Assembly: GCF_003633775.1 (NCBI RefSeq)
Contig: NZ_RBIN01000007.1
Location: 186,001-250,000 of the forward strand
DNA: 64,000 nt
Source: Kushneria sinocarnis
Lineage (GTDB): Bacteria > Pseudomonadota > Gammaproteobacteria > Pseudomonadales > Halomonadaceae
Reading direction: 5' to 3'
The notes under the pieces were generated by a model. That model was not told the origin of the DNA and did not search any database. It saw only the letters and a list, made by a program, of their open reading frames with translations. How positions within the stretch are numbered: position 1 is the stretch's first letter; each line of letters starts with the position of its first letter. This document shows positions 1 to 10,687 of the stretch, in pieces. A program made the position numbers and the translations under genes.

Positions 1-374
1 TGCTGCGCGGTCTGTGGATCGGGCTGGCAGCGCTCTGCTTCGCGCTCGGTCTGGCAGGCGTGCTCCTGCCGCTGCTGCCGACCACCCCCTTCATGCTGCT
101 GGCCGCCGCGCTGGCCTCGAAGGGCTCGCCCCGGTTTGCCCACTGGATTCGGGCGCACCCCGTGGCGGGTCCGGCCATCAGCCACTGGGATCGCGAGCGC
201 GCCATCGCCGGGCGTGCCAAATGCCTGGCCGTGGCGGCTCTGCTGCTCAGTGCCGGGGTCGTGCTGCTGACCCTCGAGTCGCTGACGCTGGCGCTTTGCA
301 TCGTGGCCGGACTGGCCGGGGTGGGGGCATGGCTGGTGACCCGGCCGGGCCCCTCGCAGCCGCCCGATCACTGA
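1..374 (+). CDS. DUF454 (YbaN-like) inner-membrane protein, 5' partial
   Basis: The reading frame is open from the window edge (frame of base 3) and the start codon lies upstream. The visible 123 residues hold the DUF454 signature: a hydrophobic first segment followed by a Leu-Pro-Leu-Leu-Pro-Thr-Thr-Pro-Phe motif, then an S-x-R-F-x-x-W-I stretch, and two further membrane segments near the C-terminus. YbaN/DUF454 proteins are small polytopic inner-membrane proteins of unknown function. The gene ends about 90 bp upstream of pepN on the same strand, with no clear terminator between them. The family call is firm; the function is unknown. Confidence 0.8.
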   Translation, partial: LRGLWIGLAALCFALGLAGVLLPLLPTTPFMLLAAALASKGSPRFAHWIRAHPVAGPAISHWDRERAIAGRAKCLAVAALLLSAGVVLLTLESLTLALCIVAGLAGVGAWLVTRPGPSQPPDH

Positions 375-466
375 TCCCTGCGCTGCCGCGATGGTGCAGG
401 CCTGGCGTGATATCGGCATCGGTGACACCATCGCGGGAGCTTTTTTCTTCACTCCATGGAGTCCCC

Positions 467-3100
467 ATGTCCGAGCCTCAGGCGATTTATCTCAGCGATT
501 ACCAGCCACCGGCCTACCGGGTCACGCGTACCGAGCTGACCTTCGAGCTCGAGCCTCATGCCACGCGCGTGCGGGCGCGACTGCATCTGGAACGACACGA
601 GAATTACGGTCATGGCGAGCCGCTGGTGCTCAACGGCGAACAGCTGACCACGCTGGCCGTGGCCGTGGACGGCCAGGCGCTGAATGATAACGAATACCGT
701 ATCGAGGATGAGCGGCTGACGATCCTTCGCCCCCCCGAGCGCTTCGTGCTGGATACCGAGGTGGAGATCAATCCCTCGGCCAATACCGCACTGGAGGGGC
801 TCTACGTCTCGGGTTCGATGTTCTGCACCCAGTGCGAGCCCGAGGGCTTTCGGCGGATTACCTGGTATCCGGATCGCCCGGATGTGATGGCGACCTTCGA
901 GACCACCCTCATCGGCGATCGCGATCAGCTCCCCGTGATGCTCTCCAACGGCAATCCGGTGGAGTGGGGCGAACTGCCGGGCGGTCGGCACTTCGTGACC
1001 TGGCAGGATCCCCATCCCAAGCCGTCCTATCTGTTTGCGCTGGTGGCCGGCGAGCTGGAGAAGCTCGAAGACCGCTTTACCACCATGAGCGGACGCGAGG
1101 TCACCCTGCAGCTCTGGGTCGAGGCGCGCAATACCGACAAGACCGAGTGGGCGATGGAGTCGCTCAAGCGCGCCATGCGCTGGGATGAGCAGGCCTACGG
1201 CCGCGAATACGATCTCGACCGCTTCATGATCGTGGCGGTGGATGACTTCAACATGGGGGCGATGGAGAACAAGGGGCTGAACATCTTCAACAGCGCCGCC
1301 GTGCTCGCCAACCCGGCGACCACGACCGATGCGGCTTTCCAGCGCATCGACTCCATTGTTGCGCACGAGTACTTCCACAACTGGTCGGGCAATCGGGTGA
1401 CCTGCCGTGACTGGTTCCAGCTCGCGCTCAAGGAGGGCTTTACCGTCTTCCGCGATCAGAGCTATACCGAGGATACCCAGTCCGCCGCGGTCTCCCGCAT
1501 TCAGAACGTGGCCATGCTGCGTACCGCCCAGTTCGCCGAGGATGCCGGCCCCACGGCCCATCCGGTGCGTCCCGATCACTTCATCGAGATTTCCAATTTC
1601 TACACCTTGACCGTCTACGAGAAGGGCGCGGAAGTGGTGCGGATGCTGCGCAATCTGGTCGGTCCGGAGACCTTTCGGCGTGGCAGCGATCGCTATTTCG
1701 AACGCTTCGATGGCCAGGCGGTGCGGGTCGAGGATTTCGTCGCCACCATGGCGGAGGTATCGGGGCTCGAGCTCGATCAGTTCATGCGCTGGTACAGCCA
1801 GGCCGGCACCCCGCAACTGAGTGTGCAGGGCGAATATGATGGACAGACCCGTCAGTATCATCTGACCATCGAGCAGCATACCCCGGCCACCCCCGGGCAG
1901 CCGGAGAAGCCGCCGCTGCATATTCCGATTCGCATGGGGCTGCTCGGCCCGGACGGTGAGGCCCTCGAGCTGGTGGTGAATGGCGAGTCCCGCGGTACGG
2001 ATACCGTGCTGGCACTGCAGCAGGAGTGCCAGAGCTGGACCTTCGAGCAGCTCGATGCTGCGCCGGTGCCCTCGCTGCTGCGCGGCTTTTCGGCGCCGGT
2101 TCGGCTCGAGCACGCCTGGTCGCGGGATGAGCTGGCGCTGCTGATGCGCTTCGACGAGGATGGCTTCAACCGCTGGGATGCCGGGCAGCGGCTGGCGCTG
2201 GCGGCGCTCGAGGACATGATGGCCGCATGGCGCGCCGGTGATGCCGTGAAACTCGATGAGCGGCTGATCGAAGTCTGGCACGGCCTGCTCAATGCACCTG
2301 CCGATGATCGCTCGGTGCTGGCCGAGATGCTGCGACTGCCTACCGAGGCGTGGATCGCCGAGCAGCAGTCGGTGGTGGATGTGGATGCCATCCATGCCGC
2401 GCGCGAGGCGGCCATCGGCCAGCTGGCAGACAGGCTCTACGCCGATTTCGAGCGCGTCTATCATGCCAATCAGCTCGATGTGCCCTATGCCCCGACACCC
2501 GAGCAGGTAGCGGCCCGCAGCCTGAAGAACGTGGCGCTGAGCTACCTGGTGGCCACCGGCGAACGCGAGCCGCTGATGCTGGCTCAGGCGCAGTTCGAAG
2601 CCGATCACAACATGACCGATGCACGCGCCGCCCTGACCCTGCTGGCACACTCCGATGCCAGTGACCTGGGTGACCCCGCGGTTCGGGCCTTCGGCGAGCG
2701 CTGGGCGCACGATCCTCTGGTGATGGATCAGTGGTTTGCCACCCAGGTGACCCGCCCGCAGCAGGATGTGATGGAACGCCTGAAGTTTCTGATGGAACAC
2801 CAGGCGTTTTCACTGAAGAATCCCAACCGGGTGCGTGCCCTGATCGGCACCTTCGTCAACAGCAACCGGGTCAACTTCCATCGTCTCGATGGCGAGGGCT
2901 ACCGACTGCTGGCCGATGTAGTGATCGAACTCAATCGGCTCAATCCGGAAATCGCCGCGCGCATGGTGACGCCGCTGACTCGCTTCCGGCGCTTCGACGA
3001 GCAGCGCCAGCAGCTGATGCGCGCCGAGCTCGAGCGCATTCGCCGGGAACCGCTGTCGCGCAATCTCTACGAAGTGGTGGAAAAGGCGCTGGCGGAGTAA
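467..3100 (+). CDS. pepN: Aminopeptidase N (M1 zinc metallopeptidase)
   Basis: An 877-residue cytosolic M1-family aminopeptidase that removes N-terminal residues from peptides. The gluzincin elements are all visible: the exopeptidase motif GAMEN at residues 264-268, the zinc motif HEYFH at 300-304 and the third zinc ligand Glu323 in the LKEGF stretch. The length is close to the 870-residue E. coli enzyme, and the long helical C-terminal domain is complete. I chose the ATG at 467 because the protein then begins at the conserved MSEPQAIYLSDY segment; the frame stays open upstream but that part does not look like PepN. It converges on the ialB-like gene across a GC-rich 114-bp gap that has short inverted repeats but no T-tract. 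Confidence 0.96.
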   Translation: MSEPQAIYLSDYQPPAYRVTRTELTFELEPHATRVRARLHLERHENYGHGEPLVLNGEQLTTLAVAVDGQALNDNEYRIEDERLTILRPPERFVLDTEVEINPSANTALEGLYVSGSMFCTQCEPEGFRRITWYPDRPDVMATFETTLIGDRDQLPVMLSNGNPVEWGELPGGRHFVTWQDPHPKPSYLFALVAGELEKLEDRFTTMSGREVTLQLWVEARNTDKTEWAMESLKRAMRWDEQAYGREYDLDRFMIVAVDDFNMGAMENKGLNIFNSAAVLANPATTTDAAFQRIDSIVAHEYFHNWSGNRVTCRDWFQLALKEGFTVFRDQSYTEDTQSAAVSRIQNVAMLRTAQFAEDAGPTAHPVRPDHFIEISNFYTLTVYEKGAEVVRMLRNLVGPETFRRGSDRYFERFDGQAVRVEDFVATMAEVSGLELDQFMRWYSQAGTPQLSVQGEYDGQTRQYHLTIEQHTPATPGQPEKPPLHIPIRMGLLGPDGEALELVVNGESRGTDTVLALQQECQSWTFEQLDAAPVPSLLRGFSAPVRLEHAWSRDELALLMRFDEDGFNRWDAGQRLALAALEDMMAAWRAGDAVKLDERLIEVWHGLLNAPADDRSVLAEMLRLPTEAWIAEQQSVVDVDAIHAAREAAIGQLADRLYADFERVYHANQLDVPYAPTPEQVAARSLKNVALSYLVATGEREPLMLAQAQFEADHNMTDARAALTLLAHSDASDLGDPAVRAFGERWAHDPLVMDQWFATQVTRPQQDVMERLKFLMEHQAFSLKNPNRVRALIGTFVNSNRVNFHRLDGEGYRLLADVVIELNRLNPEIAARMVTPLTRFRRFDEQRQQLMRAELERIRREPLSRNLYEVVEKALAE

Positions 3101-3214
3101 GCCGGTCCGCCGGGGTTCGGCCCGGGGCGTGCAGGCTGCCACCCCCGGCCGGTAACACGCCGCCCCCGGGGCGTTCGTCACCCCGGGGCAGCGTATGGGG
3201 CGGGGAGGCCGGTC

Positions 3215-3745
3215 TCAGGGCGCGATGGCCCGGCTGGCCGCGGTGAAACCCATCAGCGATATGTCCAGATCCCGCTGCTGGCCATTCGGGCCGACCATGC
3301 TGAGTGTGGCCGTGCTGCCACCGCGCAACTGCTGCAGCAGCTCGGGCTCAAGCGGCAGATCGGCCCGGCAGCCGCGATCCAGACAGACCTGATAGGGGAA
3401 GGGTGTGCCCTGACTGCCGTCCACACTCAGCTGCAGACCGGGCGCCAGACGCACGCCCAGCGGCAGCAGAAAGACCATGACCGGGCCATCTACCTGAGGC
3501 GGATGGGCGACCACCACACGCATCAGCGGCTGATCGTTCTCGGGGTTGTCGATCAGTTGGGTCATGGTACAGCGATTGGCGGCGCCCTCCGTGTTCGGGC
3601 AGCGTACCTCCCAGTCCTGAAATTGTCGGGTACTGGCGTCGCTGCCGTCCGGTGACTGGGCTGCAGCCGCCGGGGGCAGCCAGCAGACAGCCAGCAGGGT
3701 CAGCAGGAGGGTGAGCCAGTGTTTCAAGCCATGATGGGTCAGCAT
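3215..3745 (-). CDS. IalB-like periplasmic protein (invasion-associated locus B family)
   Basis: A 176-residue protein with a clear Sec signal peptide (hydrophobic stretch at about residues 8-25, likely cut after the Ala run near 29). The mature part carries the IalB pattern: F-x-D-W-x-V-x-C near the start, a second Cys in R-C-T-M-T, then a C-x4-C pair (CLDRGC), with an alternating beta-rich C-terminus. IalB proteins are exported; the founding member is a Bartonella invasion factor, but most family members have no known role. A good AGGAG ribosome site precedes the ATG. It lies 64 bp downstream of cydB on the same strand and is probably the last gene of that unit. Confidence 0.8.
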   Translation of the reverse strand: MLTHHGLKHWLTLLLTLLAVCWLPPAAAAQSPDGSDASTRQFQDWEVRCPNTEGAANRCTMTQLIDNPENDQPLMRVVVAHPPQVDGPVMVFLLPLGVRLAPGLQLSVDGSQGTPFPYQVCLDRGCRADLPLEPELLQQLRGGSTATLSMVGPNGQQRDLDISLMGFTAASRAIAP

Positions 3746-3809
3746 GTTTCTTCTCCTGTCCGGTAGAGTGGATGCGCGCCAACAAGCGAGCTTCTGTCGA
3801 AGGTGGTGA

Positions 3810-4808
3810 TCATTCGTCTTCGCGAACCTTGCCGCGAAAGACCCGATAGCTGAACAGGGTATAGATCAGTATCACCGGAATCAGTATCAGATAGCCGATC
3901 AGCAGAAATTCCTGACTCGAGCGATGCGAGGCCGCCTGCCAGATGGTCAGGGAGTGGGGCACGATCCAGGGATAGAGACTCAGGGTAAGGCCGAACAGCC
4001 CAATCAGGAACATGACGGCTACCTGTGGGAAAAGCCATTTTTCGCGCTGCTGGCGCGTGCTTTTCAGGATGGACCGGGTCAACAGCAGAATCAGCAGCGG
4101 GGTCGGCCAGAGCCACAGCAGATCGGGCAGCCGGAACCAGCGTTCGGCGATGTGTGAATTGATCAGTGGTGTCCAGATACCAACGCCGACCATCGCCACC
4201 AGCAGTAGCAGGGTCAGGGGGCGGATCAGCCGGTAGCCGTGTGCCTGCAGTTTCCCCTCGGTTTTCATTACCAGCCAGGCTGCCCCCAGCAGGGCATTGC
4301 CGATCATTAGAGCCACCCCCACAAATACACCAAACCAGGAGAACCAGCTCAGCGCATTGCCGGCAAAATGGCCGTTTTGTATCGGGATACCGCGGATCAG
4401 TGCGCCTAGCATCATGCCCTGGGCGAGGATAGCGATCAGCACACTGCCCTGAAAGAGACGGTCAAAGTGATAGCGGGTATGTTCGGCCTTACCGCGAAAT
4501 TCGAAGGTGATGCCGCGGCAGAACAGGCACAGCAGCATCAGAATCAGCGGCAGATACAGGGCCGGCAGGATAGTGGCGTAGGCCAGCGGAAAGGCGCCAT
4601 AGACTCCTGCGGCCGCCAGCACCAGCCAGGTCTGGTTACCATCCCAGAAGGGTTTGGCAGTATTGATGATGATACTGCGGTGATGTTCGGCTCGGATGAA
4701 GGGAAACAGCAGCGCCAGGCCCAGGGTGAAACCATCCAGCACGATGTAGATCATCAGGGCGAGACCAATGAGCAGAAACCACAGGATCGGATAGAGTTCG
4801 CTACCCAT
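3810..4808 (-). CDS. cydB: Cytochrome bd-type quinol oxidase subunit II
   Basis: A 332-residue polytopic protein of the CydB/CioB family, the structural partner of CydA in the terminal oxidase that reduces O2 to water with electrons from quinol. The early LDGF segment and the conserved W-D-G-N-Q-T-W-L-V stretch (about residues 54-62) are present, with eight to nine hydrophobic segments. It starts 21 bp after the cydA stop and has a GGGAGA ribosome site. No CydX- or DUF2474-like small subunit follows: the only overlapping small frame downstream is not hydrophobic. CydA features suggest the cyanide-insensitive (Cio) branch. Confidence 0.93.
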   Translation of the reverse strand: MGSELYPILWFLLIGLALMIYIVLDGFTLGLALLFPFIRAEHHRSIIINTAKPFWDGNQTWLVLAAAGVYGAFPLAYATILPALYLPLILMLLCLFCRGITFEFRGKAEHTRYHFDRLFQGSVLIAILAQGMMLGALIRGIPIQNGHFAGNALSWFSWFGVFVGVALMIGNALLGAAWLVMKTEGKLQAHGYRLIRPLTLLLLVAMVGVGIWTPLINSHIAERWFRLPDLLWLWPTPLLILLLTRSILKSTRQQREKWLFPQVAVMFLIGLFGLTLSLYPWIVPHSLTIWQAASHRSSQEFLLIGYLILIPVILIYTLFSYRVFRGKVREDE

Positions 4809-4829
4809 GGGCAGTTCTCCCGTGATGGA

Positions 4830-6209
4830 TCAGATGCGCTGCCGGCGGTCGGAGCGCACGCGAGGCGAATGGAACTCTGCCGGCAGCGCGCTGGCAGGAG
4901 CACGTCTGATCAGTTTGAAGAAGAAGACCGCTCCCAGCAGAAAGACCAGCGTATAAACGGCAGTCAGGCCCAGCAGACTGGCTACCAGGGTATGAGCTGC
5001 ATAGGGTGCCACGCCTTCAGCGGTGCGCAGCATGCCGTAAATCATCCACGGCTGGCGGCCAGCCTCGGTGGTAATCCAGCCGGCTTCCATGGCGACTGCG
5101 CCGATGGGCATGGCTGCGACCATCAATTTCAGGTACCAGCGGGTCTCGAATAGCCGTCGCCGATGACGCAACCACAGCGACATGGCCACCAGTGCCAGCA
5201 TGGCGAACCCCAGATAGACCATGATGCGAAATGCCCAGAACACCAGCGGTACATTGGGCCATTCGTCACGGGGCCAGTGCTTGAGTCCCTGCACCTGCCC
5301 GTTCAGTGAGTGGGTCAGATAGAGGCTGCTGAGATGCGGAATTTCCAGCGCGAAGCGATTACTGGCGCTCTCCATGTCGGGCCAGGCGAGCACTACCATG
5401 GGCATCCCTGAACGTTCGGGGTCGTTTTGCCAGTGCCCTTCCATGGCAGCCAGTTTGGCGGGCTGATGTTCGAGAGTATTGAGGCCGTGCAGGTCGCCCG
5501 CCACGATCTGCAAAGGCACGGTCACGGTAACCAGCCACAGGGCCAGCGAGAACATGCGCCGGGCCACGGCATCGCGTTGGTCGCGCAGCAGATGCCAGGC
5601 AGCCACGCTGGCGATGGCAAAGCCGGAGACGATCAGGGCTGCCAGCGACATGTGCACAATGCGATAGGGTTGGGAGGGATTGAAGATGACATGCCACCAG
5701 TTGGCGGCGACGAACTGACCGCCCTCGATGGCGTAGCCGGCTGGGGTCTGCATCCAGCTGTTGGAAGACAGGATCCAGAAGGTGGAGAGATAGGCCCCCA
5801 GGGCCACCATGCAGGTGGAGAAGAAGTGCACCCGACGACTGACTCGGCCCTCTCCCAGAACCATGATGCCGAAGAAGGCGGCTTCCAGGAAAAAGGCCGT
5901 CAGCACTTCATAGGCCAGCAGTACGCCGCTGATGCCGCCGGCGCGGGCGGAAAACACGCTCCAGTTGGTGCCGAATTCAAAGGCCATGATTACCCCTGAC
6001 ACCACGCCGACGCCATAGTTGACAGCGAAGTGAGGTGTCCAGAAGCGATAGATGCCCAGATAGACCGGATTACCCGTCTTCATCCACAGCGCTTCAGCAA
6101 GGACGAGATAGGTGGCAATGCCAATGCTCAGCGCCAGAAAGATGATGTGGTACATGACCGTGGCAGCGAATTGCAACCGCGCCAGATCAGGTGCTTCCAG
6201 CCCGAACAT
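4830..6209 (-). CDS. cydA: Cytochrome bd-type quinol oxidase subunit I (short Q-loop, Cio-like)
   Basis: A 459-residue subunit I that binds hemes b558, b595 and d and oxidises quinol at the periplasmic side. The family block G-R-Q-P-W is near residue 385, and the N-terminal quadruple-helix region is intact. At 459 residues it is clearly shorter than the E. coli CydA (about 520), consistent with the short Q-loop seen in CioA-type oxidases. An excellent AAGGAGG ribosome site lies 8 bp before the ATG. It sits 87 bp downstream of the DUF1641 gene, and a strong inverted repeat occupies that gap. Whether it is cyanide-insensitive is inferred from length only. Confidence 0.94.
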   Translation of the reverse strand: MFGLEAPDLARLQFAATVMYHIIFLALSIGIATYLVLAEALWMKTGNPVYLGIYRFWTPHFAVNYGVGVVSGVIMAFEFGTNWSVFSARAGGISGVLLAYEVLTAFFLEAAFFGIMVLGEGRVSRRVHFFSTCMVALGAYLSTFWILSSNSWMQTPAGYAIEGGQFVAANWWHVIFNPSQPYRIVHMSLAALIVSGFAIASVAAWHLLRDQRDAVARRMFSLALWLVTVTVPLQIVAGDLHGLNTLEHQPAKLAAMEGHWQNDPERSGMPMVVLAWPDMESASNRFALEIPHLSSLYLTHSLNGQVQGLKHWPRDEWPNVPLVFWAFRIMVYLGFAMLALVAMSLWLRHRRRLFETRWYLKLMVAAMPIGAVAMEAGWITTEAGRQPWMIYGMLRTAEGVAPYAAHTLVASLLGLTAVYTLVFLLGAVFFFKLIRRAPASALPAEFHSPRVRSDRRQRI

Positions 6210-6257
6210 GGCTCTGCCCTCCTTGTAACGACGCAGGGACTCCCTTTCCCGCGGATG

Positions 6258-6292
6258 ACCGGGCGCAGCTCCGGGAAGAGTCTGCGCCCGGT
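6258..6292 (-). repeat. 11-bp inverted repeat between the DUF1641 gene and cydA
   Basis: Perfect arms ACCGGGCGCAG (6258-6268) and CTGCGCCCGGT (6282-6292) with a 13-base loop. On the transcribed minus strand no T-run follows, so it does not look like a simple intrinsic terminator. It could be an mRNA processing or 3'-end stabilising hairpin that sets different levels for fdhF-DUF1641 and cydAB. Confidence 0.6.
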
Positions 6293-6296
6293 CGGT

Positions 6297-6778
6297 TCAG
6301 GCACTGCTGGGCTTGCCGGTGAAGTCGGTAATGGGCTTGTCGACCTCGCGATCCATGCCGCGCCCGAACGCCTTGAGCGCCTCGAGCAGGGGCGTGATGG
6401 CCTGCCACAGCTCATCATCGTGCAGCAGTCGATAGGCACCGGTAAAGCCCGGTGCTTCATCGTCATCGGTTTTCTCGCGCTGCTCGCCGGCGGCGTTCAT
6501 GGCATCGCGCAGCGAGAAGACTACCTTGTAGAAACGCTCCGGCGGGATGGTCGACAGTGCCATCATCAGCGCCGAGAGGTTCTGCATGGCATTGAGTGAG
6601 CCTTCCTTGTTGAGACCGTCGACCAGCACTTTGGCCACACTCTGATTGGCACCCACGATGTCGTTGGCAAAACGCAGTACCCCGTGCTCGTGCAGGGTCT
6701 GCAGCAGCTTTTCCAGCTCCTCGTGGGCGTCGGGCCCGATTTTGGGCGGCGTCACCTGATGTTCAATGGGTTCGGCCA

Positions 6779-6779
<1 letters not shown>
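6297..6779 (-). CDS. DUF1641 protein (YrhD-like), formate dehydrogenase partner
   Basis: A 160-residue soluble protein with the DUF1641 pattern: a leucine-rich helix (about residues 15-30), a V-x-G-x-N central segment, then an L-x-x-L-M-x-A-L-S block. DUF1641 proteins are encoded beside formate dehydrogenases in many bacteria (yrhD next to yrhE in Bacillus) and beside other redox enzymes. Their biochemical role is not settled. The ATG overlaps the stop codon of the upstream formate dehydrogenase gene (TAATG), so translation is probably coupled and roughly equal amounts are made. I chose this start over an upstream in-frame one because of that overlap. Confidence 0.85.
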
Positions 6780-9754
<2,975 letters not shown>

Positions 9755-9921
9755 GCTGATTGTCTCTCCAGCTCATTGTCCGCTGATCTATTATTGGCGC
9801 GGACTTGCGGTCACGGTTACAGGAAGGCGGGGACAGAGAGTGTGCGCCCACCATCGAACGTTATGTGTCGTCTTTGAAAACTCCGGGTTCCCTCAAACTA
9901 GTCACGCCGGCCCGATGCTTC

Positions 9922-9949
9922 AAACAAAAAGGCCCACCATGACGGTGGG
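9922..9949 (-). terminator. Intrinsic terminator of the Lrp/AsnC gene
   Basis: On the minus strand CCCACC and GGTGGG pair around a five-base loop and are followed by CCTTTTTGTTT. It lies 28 bp past the stop codon of the regulator gene and upstream of fdhF, so it separates the two units. Confidence 0.8.
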
Positions 9950-9976
9950 TTGGCAGGAGAAGTGCGAAATGCGCGC

Positions 9977-10504
9977 TCAGCCGCGCTGCCCGGGGCCGGG
10001 CACAGGTGACTGATGGAGCTGGCTGACCGGTGCGCCGCGATCACCGAACACCTGACGCAGCACGAAGTTGGAGTGCACCCCCGAAACGCCTTCGATCGGA
10101 GTGATGTGTTCCAGCAGCAGGCGCTGGTAGTCGTCCATGTCCTCGACGGTAATCTTGAGCTGGTAATCGACTTCCTGACCGGTGGTCATCAGGCACTCCT
10201 GAACCTCGGGCAGGGCAGCAACCTGCGCTTCGAAATTGGCGAACCGCTCCGGCGTGTGACGATCCATCGAGATGTGCAGCAGTGCCATCAGGCGATAGCC
10301 CAGCCGGCGGGCGTCGACCAGCGCCCGGTAGCCGGTAATCACGTTGGCCTGTTCGAGCGTTCGCACCCGGCGCAGGCAGGGCGAGGGCGAGAGACCGACG
10401 CGTTCGGCCAGGGCCTGGTTGCTGAGTCGGCCGTCGCGCTGCAGCTCCTCGAGGATGCGCCGGTCCAGCCGGTCCAGAGCAACGGGTGTTTCCTTTTCTG
10501 TCAT
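9977..10504 (-). CDS. Lrp/AsnC family transcriptional regulator
   Basis: A 175-residue regulator with an N-terminal winged helix-turn-helix (LDRLDRRILEELQRDGR, then LAERVGLSPSPCLRRV at about residues 12-50) and a C-terminal RAM effector domain containing the G-x-x-D-Y-x-L-K/I stretch. The length and layout match Lrp (about 164). I used the ATG at 10504, which gives an Lrp-like N-terminus; an ATG seven codons upstream is also possible. It is divergent from leuA with about 180 bp between them, so autoregulation and control of leuA in response to leucine is a reasonable inference. It could instead be a paralogue that senses another amino acid. Confidence 0.9.
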   Translation of the reverse strand: MTEKETPVALDRLDRRILEELQRDGRLSNQALAERVGLSPSPCLRRVRTLEQANVITGYRALVDARRLGYRLMALLHISMDRHTPERFANFEAQVAALPEVQECLMTTGQEVDYQLKITVEDMDDYQRLLLEHITPIEGVSGVHSNFVLRQVFGDRGAPVSQLHQSPVPGPGQRG

Positions 10505-10532
10505 TTTGCGCAATCCGGTAGTCATCAAGATC

Positions 10533-10560
10533 TTGACATTGGCATATTGTTGCCTTTAAT
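10533..10560 (+). promoter_or_regulatory. Sigma-70 promoter for leuA with embedded palindrome
   Basis: TTGACA (10533-10538) and TTTAAT (10555-10560) are separated by 16 bp and point to leuA, leaving a leader of about 120 nt. Between the boxes lies GGCATATTGTTGCC (10541-10554), with GGCA/TGCC arms around an AT-rich centre, a plausible Lrp/AsnC-type operator. The promoter is directly visible; the operator role is inferred. Confidence 0.65.
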
Positions 10561-10687
10561 GGCGAGATTTGTAGTAAATTGGCAATCACCTGCGTCGCGA
10601 TCCACGCTAGAGTGGTAACACAGGCGGCATCGCTCACAAGGCGCGCTGCCGCGAATTCATTGCCTCCATTATCGTTCGGGGATCGTC

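Noticed and set aside
449-2800. A very long open frame antisense to pepN.
   Set aside because: Long antisense frames are common in GC-rich genes. The translation is His/Gly/Leu-rich without family features, while the plus strand encodes a complete PepN.
3101-3214. GC-rich palindromic stretches between pepN and the ialB-like gene, considered as a terminator.
   Set aside because: The inverted repeats are imperfect and there is no T-run on either strand; composition alone explains them.
3739-3813. A 24-codon frame overlapping the cydB stop (ATGA), at the place where cydX or a DUF2474 gene is often found.
   Set aside because: The product is polar (starts M-I-T-T-F-D-R-S-S-L) and has no membrane helix, so it cannot be a CydX-like subunit; the overlap is probably chance.
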